The notes under the pieces were generated by a model, which was not told where the DNA came from, did no database searches, and saw only the letters and a list, made by a program, of their open reading frames with translations. A DNA stretch of 64,000 nt, from NCBI RefSeq assembly GCF_001432305.1, contig NZ_KQ483358.1:1000881-1064880 (forward strand), read 5' to 3'. The stretch comes from Curvibacter sp. PAE-UM. GTDB lineage: Bacteria; Pseudomonadota; Gammaproteobacteria; Burkholderiales; Burkholderiaceae_C. Positions 8,524 to 17,066 of this stretch are shown here, piece after piece. Each line of letters opens with the position of its first letter. Position 1 is the stretch's first letter. The position numbers were made by a program, and so were the translations under genes.

Positions 8524-9753
8524 ATGATGACGTCCAGCATGGAAGCGGTGTTGAGCCCCTGGGTGGCTCAACTCAAGTCCAAATCCAACCTGCCCCTGCT
8601 CGTGCAATGGGGCGAGAACCCGGCGCCTGGCTCGGGCCTGCGCCTGGGCGATTTCAGCACCCCCAAGGTCGTGATCCGGGTGCGCAAGGCCGGCGCCGTG
8701 CCCCTGCTGCTCTCGCCCACGCTGGACAGCCTGGGCGAGGCCTATGTCGAGGGCCTGATCGACGTGGACGGCAGCGTGGACGACATCCTGGAGATGGCGC
8801 ACCGCCTGGCTGAAGCCGGCAGCCGGACCGAGAGCCGTCTCACGCGCATCGCCCGCCACTTCCAGCATACCCAGCAGGGCGACAGTGCAGCCATCCAGTA
8901 CCACTACGACGTCTCCAACGAGTTCTACCAAGCCTGGCTGGATCCGGGGCTGGTCTACTCCTGCGCCTACTTCGAGAACGGCGACGAGACCCTCGAAGAA
9001 GCGCAGATCAGGAAGATCGACCACATCCTCACCAAGGTGCAGCTGCAGCCCAACCAGCGCCTGCTGGACATCGGCTGCGGCTGGGGCGCGCTGGTCATGC
9101 GTGCTGCGCAGAAGTTCGGTGCGCGCTGCACCGGCGTCACGCTGTCGCAGCGCCAGTTCGAGCTGGCCACCGAGCGGGTACGCGCCGCCGGCCTGCAGGA
9201 CCGCATCGAGATCCGCCTGCAGGACTACCGCGACGTGCAGGGCACCTTCGACCGCATCACCAGCGTGGGCATGTTCGAGCACGTGGGGCTCAAGCATCTG
9301 GAAGGCTACTTCGCCTGCATCAACGGCCTGCTGACTGATGAGGGCTGGGTGCTCAACCACGGCATCACGTCCACCGATGTCAACGATGGCGAGACCGCCT
9401 ACGGCGGCGGCCGTTTCATCGACCGCTACGTCTTCCCGCAGGGCGAGCTGCCGCACATTTCCACCCTGCTCAAGACCATGCAGGCCGGCGGCCTGGAGGC
9501 GCTGGACGTGGAAAGCCTGCGCCGCCACTACGCGCGCACCACCGGGCTGTGGAGCCAGGCCTTCGAGGCCGGTGGCGAGAGGCTGCGCGACATGGTGGGC
9601 GAGCGCCGCTGGCGCATCTGGCGTGTCTACCTGGCGGGCTGCCAGTGGGCCTTCGAGAACGACGAAATCTCGCTCTACCAGGTGCTGTGCCGCAAGTCGG
9701 GCCGCCCCGCCCGCGGCCTGCCCTGGTCGCGGCGCTGGATGTACCAGCGTTGA
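8524..9753 (+). CDS. cfa: Cyclopropane-fatty-acyl-phospholipid synthase
   Basis: A 409-residue SAM-dependent enzyme that adds a methylene bridge to unsaturated acyl chains of membrane phospholipids. The class I methyltransferase motif LLDIGCGWGALV begins at residue 180. Family landmarks YHYDVSNEFYQAWLDP, FENGDETLEEAQ and GMFEHVGLKHLEGYF are present. The start is set by AAGGGAGA just upstream of ATGATG at 8524; an in-frame ATG at 8467 lacks a ribosome site. A weak promoter (TTGAAT near 8394) may lie just outside the inverted-repeat element. Confidence 0.93.
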   Translation: MMTSSMEAVLSPWVAQLKSKSNLPLLVQWGENPAPGSGLRLGDFSTPKVVIRVRKAGAVPLLLSPTLDSLGEAYVEGLIDVDGSVDDILEMAHRLAEAGSRTESRLTRIARHFQHTQQGDSAAIQYHYDVSNEFYQAWLDPGLVYSCAYFENGDETLEEAQIRKIDHILTKVQLQPNQRLLDIGCGWGALVMRAAQKFGARCTGVTLSQRQFELATERVRAAGLQDRIEIRLQDYRDVQGTFDRITSVGMFEHVGLKHLEGYFACINGLLTDEGWVLNHGITSTDVNDGETAYGGGRFIDRYVFPQGELPHISTLLKTMQAGGLEALDVESLRRHYARTTGLWSQAFEAGGERLRDMVGERRWRIWRVYLAGCQWAFENDEISLYQVLCRKSGRPARGLPWSRRWMYQR

Positions 9754-9791
9754 CTGGCAGGACTTGGTCAGCGTTGCCCTAAGATAGACGG

Positions 9792-10616
9792 ATGGGCACA
9801 CCTACCCGCGCCACCCCCTCTCCTTACTGGGCCGACCTCAGCACGCGTGACTTCGCGTTGCTCGACACCGCGCGTGCCATTGCCGTGCTGCCGGTGGCCG
9901 CCACGGAGCAGCATGGCCCGCACCTGCCGCTGAGCGTGGACTCGGATCTGGCCGACGGCGTGGTGGCCGCGGCCCTGCCGCATATCGCCGCGGACCTGCC
10001 CGTGCTCTTCCTGCCCACGCAGGCCGTGGGCCTGAGCCCCGAGCACCAGGCCTTCCCCGGTACGCTCACGCTGTCCTCGCACACGGTCATCAGCCTGTGG
10101 ACCGAGCTGGGCGAATCGGTGGCGCGCGCCGGCGTGAAGAAGCTGGTGCTGCTCAATGCGCACGGTGGCCAGGTGGGGGTGATGGACATCGTGGCGCGTG
10201 ACCTGCGCGCCCGGCTGGGTTTGCTGGTCTACAGCGTCAACTGGTTCAACCTGCCGCTGGGCGCGCAGGTCGAAGGCCAGTTCAGCGCCGAGGAGCATCG
10301 CTTCGGCATCCATGCCGGCCAGATCGAAACCGCCATGATGCTGGCGCTCAAGCCCGAGCGCGTGCAGATGGCGCAGGCGCAGAACTTTGCCTCTGCTTCG
10401 CAGCAGCGCGCACCGACATTCCCCATCCTGGGCAATGGCAAGAGCGCCAGGCTGGGCTGGCAGATGCAGGACTACAACCCGGCGGGTGCCGTGGGCAACG
10501 CGGCCGCGGCCACGGCCGAACAGGGCCGCACCGTGCTTGATGCCGCCGGTCGCGCGCTGGCCGCCTTGCTGGCCGAGATCGATCGCTTGCCGCCAGATAC
10601 GCTGGCGATGCGATGA
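9792..10616 (+). CDS. Creatininase-family amidohydrolase
   Basis: A 274-residue metal-dependent amidohydrolase-fold protein. Metal-ligand motifs are visible: ATEQHGPHLPLSVDSDLADG (E39, H41, D50 region), LLNAHGGQVGVMD, and HAGQIETAMML. The family includes creatininase and MftE-type and FAPy-deformylase-like enzymes. The substrate cannot be read from this sequence, and neighbours give no pathway. Its stop overlaps the start of the GGDEF-EAL gene (ATGA at 10613-10616), so the two are translationally coupled. Confidence 0.85.
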   Translation: MGTPTRATPSPYWADLSTRDFALLDTARAIAVLPVAATEQHGPHLPLSVDSDLADGVVAAALPHIAADLPVLFLPTQAVGLSPEHQAFPGTLTLSSHTVISLWTELGESVARAGVKKLVLLNAHGGQVGVMDIVARDLRARLGLLVYSVNWFNLPLGAQVEGQFSAEEHRFGIHAGQIETAMMLALKPERVQMAQAQNFASASQQRAPTFPILGNGKSARLGWQMQDYNPAGAVGNAAAATAEQGRTVLDAAGRALAALLAEIDRLPPDTLAMR

Positions 10617-13195
10617 ATCCGGCCAGCCCTGCTCCCGGCGCCAATCTCACGGCAGAGCAGCGGCGGCTGCAGTCGCTGCACAGTTATGCGGTACTGGACT
10701 CGCCGCCCGAGGCGGGTTTCGACGAGCTCACGCAACTGGCCTCCGAATGGCTGGGCACGCCGATCGCGCTGGTCAGCCTGATCGACGAAGAGCGCCAGTG
10801 GTTCAAGTCACGCGTGGGGCTGGATGTCGACCAGACACCCCGCAGCCAGGCTTTTTGCAGCGTGGCGATCGAGCGGCCGACCGAGCTGATGGTGGTGCCT
10901 GATGCGCAGCTGGACCCCCGATTCCGGGACAACCCGCTGGTCACGGGTGAACCCCGCATCCGTTTTTATGCCGGCGCACCGCTGCTCATGCCCGACGGCC
11001 AGGCCCTGGGCACGCTGTGCGTGATCGACCGGCAAGCCCGTGACTTCAGCGAGGCGCAACGCCAGACCCTGGTGCGGCTGGCCCGGCAGGTGGTGGCCCA
11101 GCTCGAATTGCGCAAGCAGCAGACCAAACTGCAACTGGCCGTGGACCGCTACCAGAAGCTGTTCGACCACACCCTGGACGGGGTGCTGCAGACCCGTCCC
11201 GGCGGTGACATCCTGTCGGCCAATCCGGCAGCCTGTGCCATGCTGGGCATGAGCGTGGAGGAGATGCGGCTGCGTGGGCGTGACAACGTGCTTGACCTGA
11301 ACGATCCGCGCCTGCACACCTTGCTGGAAACCCGCCAGCGCGAAGGCCAGGCGCGGGGCGAACTGCGCATGCGCCGTGCCGATGGCGCCTTGTTCGAAGT
11401 GGAGATCACCTCGGCGCTCTACCAGGGCCTGGACGGGCAGTGGCTCAGCAGCATCGTGTTTCGCGACATCACCGAGCGCCAGCTCTGGGCGGCGCGGCTG
11501 CAGGCCCAGGTGGACCTGCTGCACAAGCTGTCCCGGCATGCGCCGGGTGTGCTGTGCCAGTTCCGCATGACATCCGACGGGCAGTTCAGCATGCCTTTCG
11601 CGAGCGAAGGCGTGCAGACCATCTACGAAGTCTCGCCCGAGGAGGCGCGCGCCGATGCCACGCGGCTGAGCGAGCGCATGCATCCCGACGACCTGCCGAT
11701 GCTGAGCGAAACCTTCATGGCCTCTGCCCGGACCCTGCAGCCCTGGCATTGCGAATTCCGCATGCTCCTGCCCGAGCAGGGGCTGCGCTGGCGCCAGGGC
11801 GACGCCCAGCCCGAAAGGCTGGAAGACGGCAGCATCGTCTGGTACGGCTTCATCACCGACATCACCGAGCGCAAGGAGGCCGAGGCGCACACCTTCCGCC
11901 TGGCCTATTTCGATGCCCTCACCGGCCTGCCCAACCGCAGCCTGCTGCGCGACCGCATCGAACAGGCGCTGGCGCTGGCGCGGCGCAACCACCAGTACGG
12001 GGCCGTGATGTTCGTCGATCTGGACAACTTCAAGCAGATCAACGACGCGCGTGGCCATTCGGTGGGTGATGACCTGCTGACCGAGGTGGCCAAGCGCCTG
12101 CAGGCCCTGCTGCGCGCCGAGGACACGGTGGCGCGCATCGGTGGCGACGAATTCGTGCTGCTCATCAATGAGCTGGGCCATGATGTGGAAGCCAGTGCCC
12201 GCGGGGCGATGGCCGTGGCCGAGAAAGTCCGCGCCGCGCTGGACCGGCCGTACCTGATCGACAACTTCAGCTACACCAGCACGGGCAGCCTCGGCATCAG
12301 CCTGTTCCCCAAGGCCGGCCAGCAGATCGACGACCTGCTGCGCGAGGCCGACACCGCCATGTACCGCGCCAAGTCCGCCGGGCGCAACCGCATCGCCTTC
12401 TTCGAGCTGTCCATGCAGCACGAAGTGGAGGAGCGGCTGGCCCTGGAGCAGGAGCTCAAGGAAGCGCTGGCCACCGGGCAGTTGCGCCTGCACGTGCAGT
12501 CCCAGGTCGATGCCCAGGGCCGGGAGGTCGCCGGCGAGCTGCTGGTGCGCTGGTTGCACCCCGTGCGCGGCCTGGTCCCCCCGATGCGTTTCATCCCGCT
12601 GGCCGAGGAAACCGGCCTGATCCTGCCGCTGGGGGAATGGGTGATCGAGCAGGCCTGTCACACGCTGGCGCGCATGCGCCGCCAGGGGCTGTCGCAGTCG
12701 CTGTCGGTCAACGTCAGTTCGCGCCAGTTCCGCAGCGAGGATTTCGTGCCCCGCGTGCAGGCCATCCTGCAGAGTACCGGCGCGCCGGCGCAGCAGCTGG
12801 TCTTCGAGGTGACGGAGAGCCTGTTCATCCAGGACTGGGACAACTCCCTGCGCCGCATCATCGAGCTCGTGAAGATGGGCATCCGTTTCTCGATCGACGA
12901 CTTCGGCACCGGTTATTCCAGCCTGAGCTACCTGCAGCGCCTGCCGCTGTTCGAGCTCAAGATCGACCGCAGCTTCGTGCAGGACACGCCGCACGACGTC
13001 AACGACACGGCCATCGTCCAGTCCATCCTCTCGATGGCGCAGCACCTGGGACTGGAGGTCGTGGCCGAGGGCGTGGAGAACCGTGCCCAGGCCGACTTTC
13101 TGCTGGCCAGCCACTGCAACCGGCTGCAGGGTTATCTGTTCTCCCAGCCGCAGCCGCTGGAAGACTGGCTGGCGCACATGGGATTGCGTGACTGA
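10613..13195 (+). CDS. GAF-PAS-PAS-GGDEF-EAL cyclic-di-GMP signalling protein
   Basis: An 860-residue cytosolic protein. In order: a GAF domain (about 25-170), a PAS domain (about 175-290), a second PAS with PAC (about 300-425), GGDEF (about 430-600) and EAL (about 615-855). The cyclase active site is intact (RIGGDEF, GGDEF at 510-514), with a product-inhibition I-site RAED five residues upstream. In the phosphodiesterase half the signature motif reads ELLVRW rather than EALLRW. DDFGTG (about 761-766), LKIDRSFV and EGVEN are kept, so activity is probable but not certain. It is coupled to the creatininase gene. No transmembrane segments are seen. Confidence 0.95.
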   Translation: MNPASPAPGANLTAEQRRLQSLHSYAVLDSPPEAGFDELTQLASEWLGTPIALVSLIDEERQWFKSRVGLDVDQTPRSQAFCSVAIERPTELMVVPDAQLDPRFRDNPLVTGEPRIRFYAGAPLLMPDGQALGTLCVIDRQARDFSEAQRQTLVRLARQVVAQLELRKQQTKLQLAVDRYQKLFDHTLDGVLQTRPGGDILSANPAACAMLGMSVEEMRLRGRDNVLDLNDPRLHTLLETRQREGQARGELRMRRADGALFEVEITSALYQGLDGQWLSSIVFRDITERQLWAARLQAQVDLLHKLSRHAPGVLCQFRMTSDGQFSMPFASEGVQTIYEVSPEEARADATRLSERMHPDDLPMLSETFMASARTLQPWHCEFRMLLPEQGLRWRQGDAQPERLEDGSIVWYGFITDITERKEAEAHTFRLAYFDALTGLPNRSLLRDRIEQALALARRNHQYGAVMFVDLDNFKQINDARGHSVGDDLLTEVAKRLQALLRAEDTVARIGGDEFVLLINELGHDVEASARGAMAVAEKVRAALDRPYLIDNFSYTSTGSLGISLFPKAGQQIDDLLREADTAMYRAKSAGRNRIAFFELSMQHEVEERLALEQELKEALATGQLRLHVQSQVDAQGREVAGELLVRWLHPVRGLVPPMRFIPLAEETGLILPLGEWVIEQACHTLARMRRQGLSQSLSVNVSSRQFRSEDFVPRVQAILQSTGAPAQQLVFEVTESLFIQDWDNSLRRIIELVKMGIRFSIDDFGTGYSSLSYLQRLPLFELKIDRSFVQDTPHDVNDTAIVQSILSMAQHLGLEVVAEGVENRAQADFLLASHCNRLQGYLFSQPQPLEDWLAHMGLRD

Positions 13196-13212
13196 AGGCA
13201 CCTAGGGCCGGT

Positions 13213-13241
13213 TTGACAGTCCCGGCCGCGCTGCGGATACT
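13213..13241 (+). promoter_or_regulatory. Sigma-70-type promoter for the PilZ-phosphatase pair
   Basis: A perfect -35 TTGACA at 13213-13218, a 17-bp spacer, and a -10 GATACT at 13236-13241 lie 33 bp before the TTG start of the PilZ gene. This is the clearest housekeeping promoter in the region. Confidence 0.6.
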
Positions 13242-13273
13242 CTCTGAATCCGTTCCAGGAACAGGAGCCGCTT

Positions 13274-13654
13274 TTGAACACTTCCAACGATCGCCGTCAG
13301 TTCCTGCGCTCCGTTTTCCACGCGCCGGTGCGCCTGCGCCTGGGCGAACGCGAAAGCCAGGCGTTTCTGCATGATGTGTCGCTCAAGGGCGCGCTGGTCG
13401 AAGTCTCGGCCAGCTGGGGCGGGCGCGTGGGCGATGCCTGCCTGCTGCGCCTGGAACTGGCCAGCGATGCGGCCATCACCATGGAGACCACGGTTGCCCA
13501 TGTCGAGGGCATCCATGTCGGCCTGCACTGCGAGCGCCTCGATCTGGACAGCATGACGCACCTGCGCCAGCTGGTCGAACACAATGCCGATGACCCGGCC
13601 CTGCTTGAGCGCGACCTTGCCACCCTGGTGACCCAGGGCCGCGCCGAAGTCTGA
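13274..13654 (+). CDS. PilZ-domain protein (copy 1)
   Basis: A 126-residue predicted c-di-GMP receptor. The two binding motifs are RRQFLR at residues 7-12 and DVSLKGALVEV near residue 34. The start is TTG at 13274, supported by AGGAG about 8 bp upstream and a promoter at 13213-13241. It directly follows a GGDEF-EAL protein, a plausible source of ligand. A close paralogue lies at 15530-15970; both share the C-terminal block LDSxTHLRQLxExNxxDPALL. Confidence 0.88.
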   Translation: MNTSNDRRQFLRSVFHAPVRLRLGERESQAFLHDVSLKGALVEVSASWGGRVGDACLLRLELASDAAITMETTVAHVEGIHVGLHCERLDLDSMTHLRQLVEHNADDPALLERDLATLVTQGRAEV

Positions 13655-13663
13655 GATTGCGAC

Positions 13664-14236
13664 GTGCAGCGACGTTCCCTGCTGGCCTGGCCGGCCTTGC
13701 TGCTGGGGTCTCCCGCACGGGCCGCCACACCGGGTGAGCTGCTGACCTCGGGTCGGCACGTGCTGCTGATGCGCCATGCCGATGCCCCGGGCTACGGCGA
13801 TCCGCCGGGTTTCCGCCGGGGCGATTGCGCCACCCAACGCAACCTGGGCGCGGCCGGTCGCGAGCAGGCCCGTGCCGCCGGTCGCTGGCTGCGCAGCCAG
13901 GGCGTGGTGCGCGCGCAGGTGTTTTCCAGTCCCTGGTGCCGCTGCCTTGAGACCGCGCGCCTGCTGGGCCTGGGCGCCGTGAGTGTGGAGGAGAGCCTGG
14001 GCTCCATCTTCGGACGCGCGGAGCTGACGGCGCAGCACACCGAGGCCTTGCAGGCCTTCGTGGCGCGCCTGCTGGCCGGCCCGCTGGACCGCGCGCCCAT
14101 CCTGGTCACGCACCAGGGTGTCATCACGGCCTATGCCGGCGGCGGGGTGGCCAGCAGCGAGATGGTGCTGGTGCGGGTGGATCGCCTGGGCCGGCCGCAG
14201 GACTCGGTGCGTTACGCACCGCCGCCGCTGTCCTGA
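13664..14236 (+). CDS. Exported histidine phosphatase family protein
   Basis: A 190-residue protein starting with GTG, 9 bp after the PilZ stop. The N-terminus QRRSLLAWPALLLGSPARA looks like a signal peptide, possibly Tat-type because of the paired arginines. The catalytic signature follows as VLLMRHADAPGYGDPPGF. The later FSSPWCRCLETARLLG and ILVTHQGVITAYAGGG blocks carry the conserved Arg and second His. It belongs to the broad phosphoglycerate-mutase/SixA-like superfamily; the substrate is unknown. Confidence 0.85.
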   Translation: MQRRSLLAWPALLLGSPARAATPGELLTSGRHVLLMRHADAPGYGDPPGFRRGDCATQRNLGAAGREQARAAGRWLRSQGVVRAQVFSSPWCRCLETARLLGLGAVSVEESLGSIFGRAELTAQHTEALQAFVARLLAGPLDRAPILVTHQGVITAYAGGGVASSEMVLVRVDRLGRPQDSVRYAPPPLS

Positions 14237-14385
14237 TCCGTCGCTGACACGGGCCTGCGTGCGGCGCCGCGCACCAGACGCGTGCATGACCTGCATCCAG
14301 CGCACCCCGGCCTGGCGCGCCGGCCTGTTCACACCCTGGCCTGACTATTGCGTAAGTCTCGGCATCCCATCTACCAGGTGCTGCC

Positions 14386-14457
14386 ATGACCCCCTACGTC
14401 GATTCCAACAAACCCGATCGCTCCCTGATGCACAAGCCAGCGAAGGAGTTCACATGA
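14386..14457 (+). CDS. Possible 23-codon leader ORF overlapping cynS start
   Basis: An ATG at 14386 opens a 23-residue frame (MTPYVDSNKPDRSLMHKPAK, then EFT) whose TGA overlaps the cynS ATG as ATGA. The cynS Shine-Dalgarno (AAGGAG) lies inside it, so ribosomes finishing this peptide could reinitiate on cynS. Its own ribosome site is weak. It may be chance. Confidence 0.3.
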   Translation: MTPYVDSNKPDRSLMHKPAKEFT

Positions 14458-14897
14458 ACCGTAACGACGTCACCGAGAAGATCATCACGGTCAAAGTGGC
14501 CAAGGGCCTCAAATGGGAAGACGTGGCCAGGAAGGTCGGCCTGAGCAAGGAATGGGTCACGGCCGGCTGCCTGGGCCAGATGACCTTCGACGCCAAGCAG
14601 GCCAAGGTCCTCGGCAAGATCTTCGGCCTCAACGACGAAGAGCAGAAGTGGCTGCAGGTTGTGCCCTACAAGGGCTCGCTGGACACGGCCGTGCCGACCG
14701 ATCCGCTGATCTACCGCTGGTACGAGATCGTCAGCGTCTACGGCACCACCATCAAGGAGCTGATCCACGAGGAGTTCGGCGACGGCATCATGAGCGCGAT
14801 CGACTTCAGCATGGACATCCAGCGCCAGGCCGACCCCAAGGGCGACCGCGTCAACGTGGTGCTCTCGGGCAAGTTCCTGCCCTACAAGACTTACTGA
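14454..14897 (+). CDS. cynS: Cyanate hydratase (cyanase)
   Basis: A 147-residue enzyme converting cyanate and bicarbonate to carbamate and CO2, then ammonia. Catalytic residues equivalent to E. coli Arg96, Glu99 and Ser122 are R88, E91 and S114, in YRWYEIVSVYG and GIMSAIDFSMDI. The N-terminal helical domain resembles a POU/HTH fold. The ATG at 14454 follows GAAGGAG at good spacing. No cynT carbonic anhydrase or cynR regulator is adjacent, so it stands alone. Confidence 0.96.
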   Translation: MNRNDVTEKIITVKVAKGLKWEDVARKVGLSKEWVTAGCLGQMTFDAKQAKVLGKIFGLNDEEQKWLQVVPYKGSLDTAVPTDPLIYRWYEIVSVYGTTIKELIHEEFGDGIMSAIDFSMDIQRQADPKGDRVNVVLSGKFLPYKTY

Positions 14898-14959
14898 GCA
14901 CCCCGAACTTGTGAAGAAATCGTGGCGAGCGGGGCGCGCAGTAGATTTATTCGCAAGCT

Positions 14960-15178
14960 TCAGTAGTGCGGCGGCAGTTCGTCGCGTGCATTGCGCAGCA
15001 CGGGCGCGCCGCCTTCGGGCAGCTGCTGGCGCAGGCTCATGACTTCGCGCAGCAACAGGTCGATCTGCTGTTGCTGGCGGTAGATCGTGGCGTTGAGCTG
15101 CTCCAGCAGGTCTTCGGCGTAGCTGGCCTTGATCTCCAGCTCGGTCAGGCGGGCGTCGGCATCGTGCATCGGGTTCAT
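14960..15178 (-). CDS. slyX: SlyX family protein
   Basis: A 72-residue protein with a short coiled coil: RLTELEIKASYAEDLLEQLN and ATIYRQQQQIDLLLREVMSL (about residues 10-49), ending in the family-typical DELPPHY. SlyX function is unknown. The ATG at 15178 gives the usual length; a longer frame to 15292 adds unrelated sequence. It converges on cynS across about 60 bp with no clear terminator. Confidence 0.88.
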   Translation of the reverse strand: MNPMHDADARLTELEIKASYAEDLLEQLNATIYRQQQQIDLLLREVMSLRQQLPEGGAPVLRNARDELPPHY

Positions 15179-15529
15179 GGCCGTATTGGACCCGAAAAGC
15201 AGGCGTGTCGCCGAGGGTGCGTGTGGCGCTTCAAGGTGCGGGCCGACCCGATGCAAATTCCTGAAGCGAAAACCTCGTTCATAGGTCATCACAGGGCTTA
15301 ACGCAAGAGCCCTTTTCCCAAGTGTTGCGCTCGGAAGACGTCACACTTCAAGCGATTTCTCAAGTCTCGGCCCTAAGCGCATGGGCTGCCGTGAAGCGCG
15401 CGTAACTGTCTGGTTTTTCTATGTTTTCCGCTGGAGTTTCGTGCTGTTTTGACGTGCGCGGCCCGGACAATAGGCGCAGCAAAGCGACAGCGCGACAACA
15501 CCACTACAACACAGCAAGGGCGACACACC
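15179..15529. other. Intergenic region upstream of slyX and PilZ copy 2
   Basis: This 351-bp divergent intergenic region has no credible gene. It must hold the promoters for slyX (minus) and the PilZ gene (plus). I see no well-spaced sigma-70 or sigma-28 pair; a TTGACG near 15450 has no correctly spaced -10. Confidence 0.4.
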
Positions 15530-15970
15530 ATGTTTGATGCCTGGAAAAAATTCGCGACACGCCCCGAACCGGTCGAGGTGCTGGACGCTGTGCCGGTGCT
15601 GAACCGTTCGACGGCCTACCGCCGTTTCCTGCGTTCGGTGTACCAGGCGCCGGCGCGGCTCAACCTCGCGGGCTACATGCGCGAGGTCCAGGTGCTTGAT
15701 GTCTCCCTCAAGGGTGCGCTGGTCGACATGGGCGCGGCCCTGCCCTGTCCGGTGGGGGTGCGCGGCCGGCTGCGCCTGCTGCTGTCACCCACCGTCTTCA
15801 TCGCCATGGACGTGGCGGTGACACGCGTGCAGGGCAGCCAGCTGGGCCTGCAGTGCCTGCACATCGACCTCGACAGCGTCACGCACCTGCGCCAGCTGAT
15901 CGAGCGCAACTCCCAGGACCCGGCCCTGCTGGCACGCGAGCTCTCGGTGCTGGTGGGCGCCACGGCCTGA
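15530..15970 (+). CDS. PilZ-domain protein (copy 2)
   Basis: A 146-residue predicted c-di-GMP receptor, paralogous to the protein at 13274-13654. Its PilZ motifs are YRRFLRS (about residues 31-37) and DVSLKGALVDM (about 58-68). It has a 28-residue N-terminal extension (MFDAWKKFATRPEPVEVLDA) absent from copy 1. The shared tail LDSVTHLRQLIERNSQDPAL indicates recent duplication. The ATG at 15530 is chosen because upstream sequence is low-complexity. Confidence 0.88.
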   Translation: MFDAWKKFATRPEPVEVLDAVPVLNRSTAYRRFLRSVYQAPARLNLAGYMREVQVLDVSLKGALVDMGAALPCPVGVRGRLRLLLSPTVFIAMDVAVTRVQGSQLGLQCLHIDLDSVTHLRQLIERNSQDPALLARELSVLVGATA

Positions 15971-15986
15971 GTTTTAGCGCGCAGCC

Positions 15987-16943
15987 TCAGCGGTCCTTGC
16001 TGATGGCTTGGCGCGTTTGCGCCGCCTGTCCCGTGAGCCACTCGCAGAAGGCCTGCACCTCGGGTCGCGCATGGCTGTGCGGTGCCGCAATCAGCCAGTA
16101 GGCCATGGGCGAGTCCAGGCGCATGCCGGGCAGCACTTCGATCAGGTCGCCTGAACGCAGGCTGTCGGCCACCAGCGGCATGCGCGTGAGCGCCACGCCC
16201 TGGCCGGCCAGCGCGGCCTGCGCGATCTGGTACGCGTAACCGAAGTAGAGCCAGCGCTTGGGTTCGAGCTTGCGCAGGCGGTAGACGTCCAGCCAGTGCC
16301 GCCAGGTCAGCCAGGTCATGGGCTGGCTGTGCTGCGCTTCGTTGGCCTCGATCAGGGTGAAATGCGCCAGGTCCTCGGCGCGCTGCAGGGGCCGGTTCTT
16401 GAGCAGCCAGGGGCTGACCACGGGGGTGAGCTGTTCGTCGAACAGGTGCACCGCGTGCGCCGGCACACTGGAGGCCTGCGTGTAGCGCAGCACCAGGTCG
16501 ACGTCGGCGGTGTCCAGGTCGACCAGCGCATCCGAGGCGTCGATGCGGATGTCGATGTCGGGGTGCTGGCTCTGGAAGGCCTCCAGCCGCGGGATCAGCC
16601 ACATGGACGCGAAAGAGGCCCAGGTGCTGATGGCCACGCTCTTGCGCCCGGCACTGCGACGGACCTGGCGCACCGCGCTGTCCAGCCGCTCCAGCGAGGG
16701 CAGCACGGCCTGCAGCAGCTGCGCCCCGGCGGCCGTGAGCTCCACCGCACGCGTGTGGCGCAGGAACAGGCTCACGCCCACCTCGCCCTCCAGCGCCTGG
16801 ATCTGCCGTGTCACCGCGCTCTGGGTCAGCGCCAGTTCTTCGGAGGCGGCGCGGAAGTTCAGGTGCCGCGCCACGGCCTCGAAGGCGCGCAGCTGGCCGA
16901 CCCCGATGGGGCGGGTGCGGGGCGAGAAATCGGTGGGCGACAT
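15987..16943 (-). CDS. LysR-family transcriptional regulator (GcvA-like)
   Basis: A 318-residue regulator with an N-terminal winged helix-turn-helix (about 16-78; LRAFEAVARHLNFRAASEEL, ALTQSAVTRQIQALE) and a C-terminal periplasmic-binding-protein-like effector domain (about 105-305). The pattern of the effector domain resembles the GcvA subgroup. It is divergent from the DUF2917 gene at 17067 with a 123-bp shared promoter region, so that gene is a likely target. Confidence 0.92.
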   Translation of the reverse strand: MSPTDFSPRTRPIGVGQLRAFEAVARHLNFRAASEELALTQSAVTRQIQALEGEVGVSLFLRHTRAVELTAAGAQLLQAVLPSLERLDSAVRQVRRSAGRKSVAISTWASFASMWLIPRLEAFQSQHPDIDIRIDASDALVDLDTADVDLVLRYTQASSVPAHAVHLFDEQLTPVVSPWLLKNRPLQRAEDLAHFTLIEANEAQHSQPMTWLTWRHWLDVYRLRKLEPKRWLYFGYAYQIAQAALAGQGVALTRMPLVADSLRSGDLIEVLPGMRLDSPMAYWLIAAPHSHARPEVQAFCEWLTGQAAQTRQAISKDR

Positions 16944-17066
16944 GGTGATACCGGTGGGGGCTTGATTGATGCGCTTTGAGAATCAATAGCCTAACCGGAT
17001 TTCATTAGACGGGCCAGCAGATTTTGCTGATGATGCAATGCCGAACACTCTCAAAAGGAGTCAGTC

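Noticed and set aside
10808-13201. A 797-codon minus-strand frame opposite the GGDEF-EAL gene
   Set aside because: Same reason: low-complexity His/Gln/Leu composition and a well-supported gene on the plus strand.
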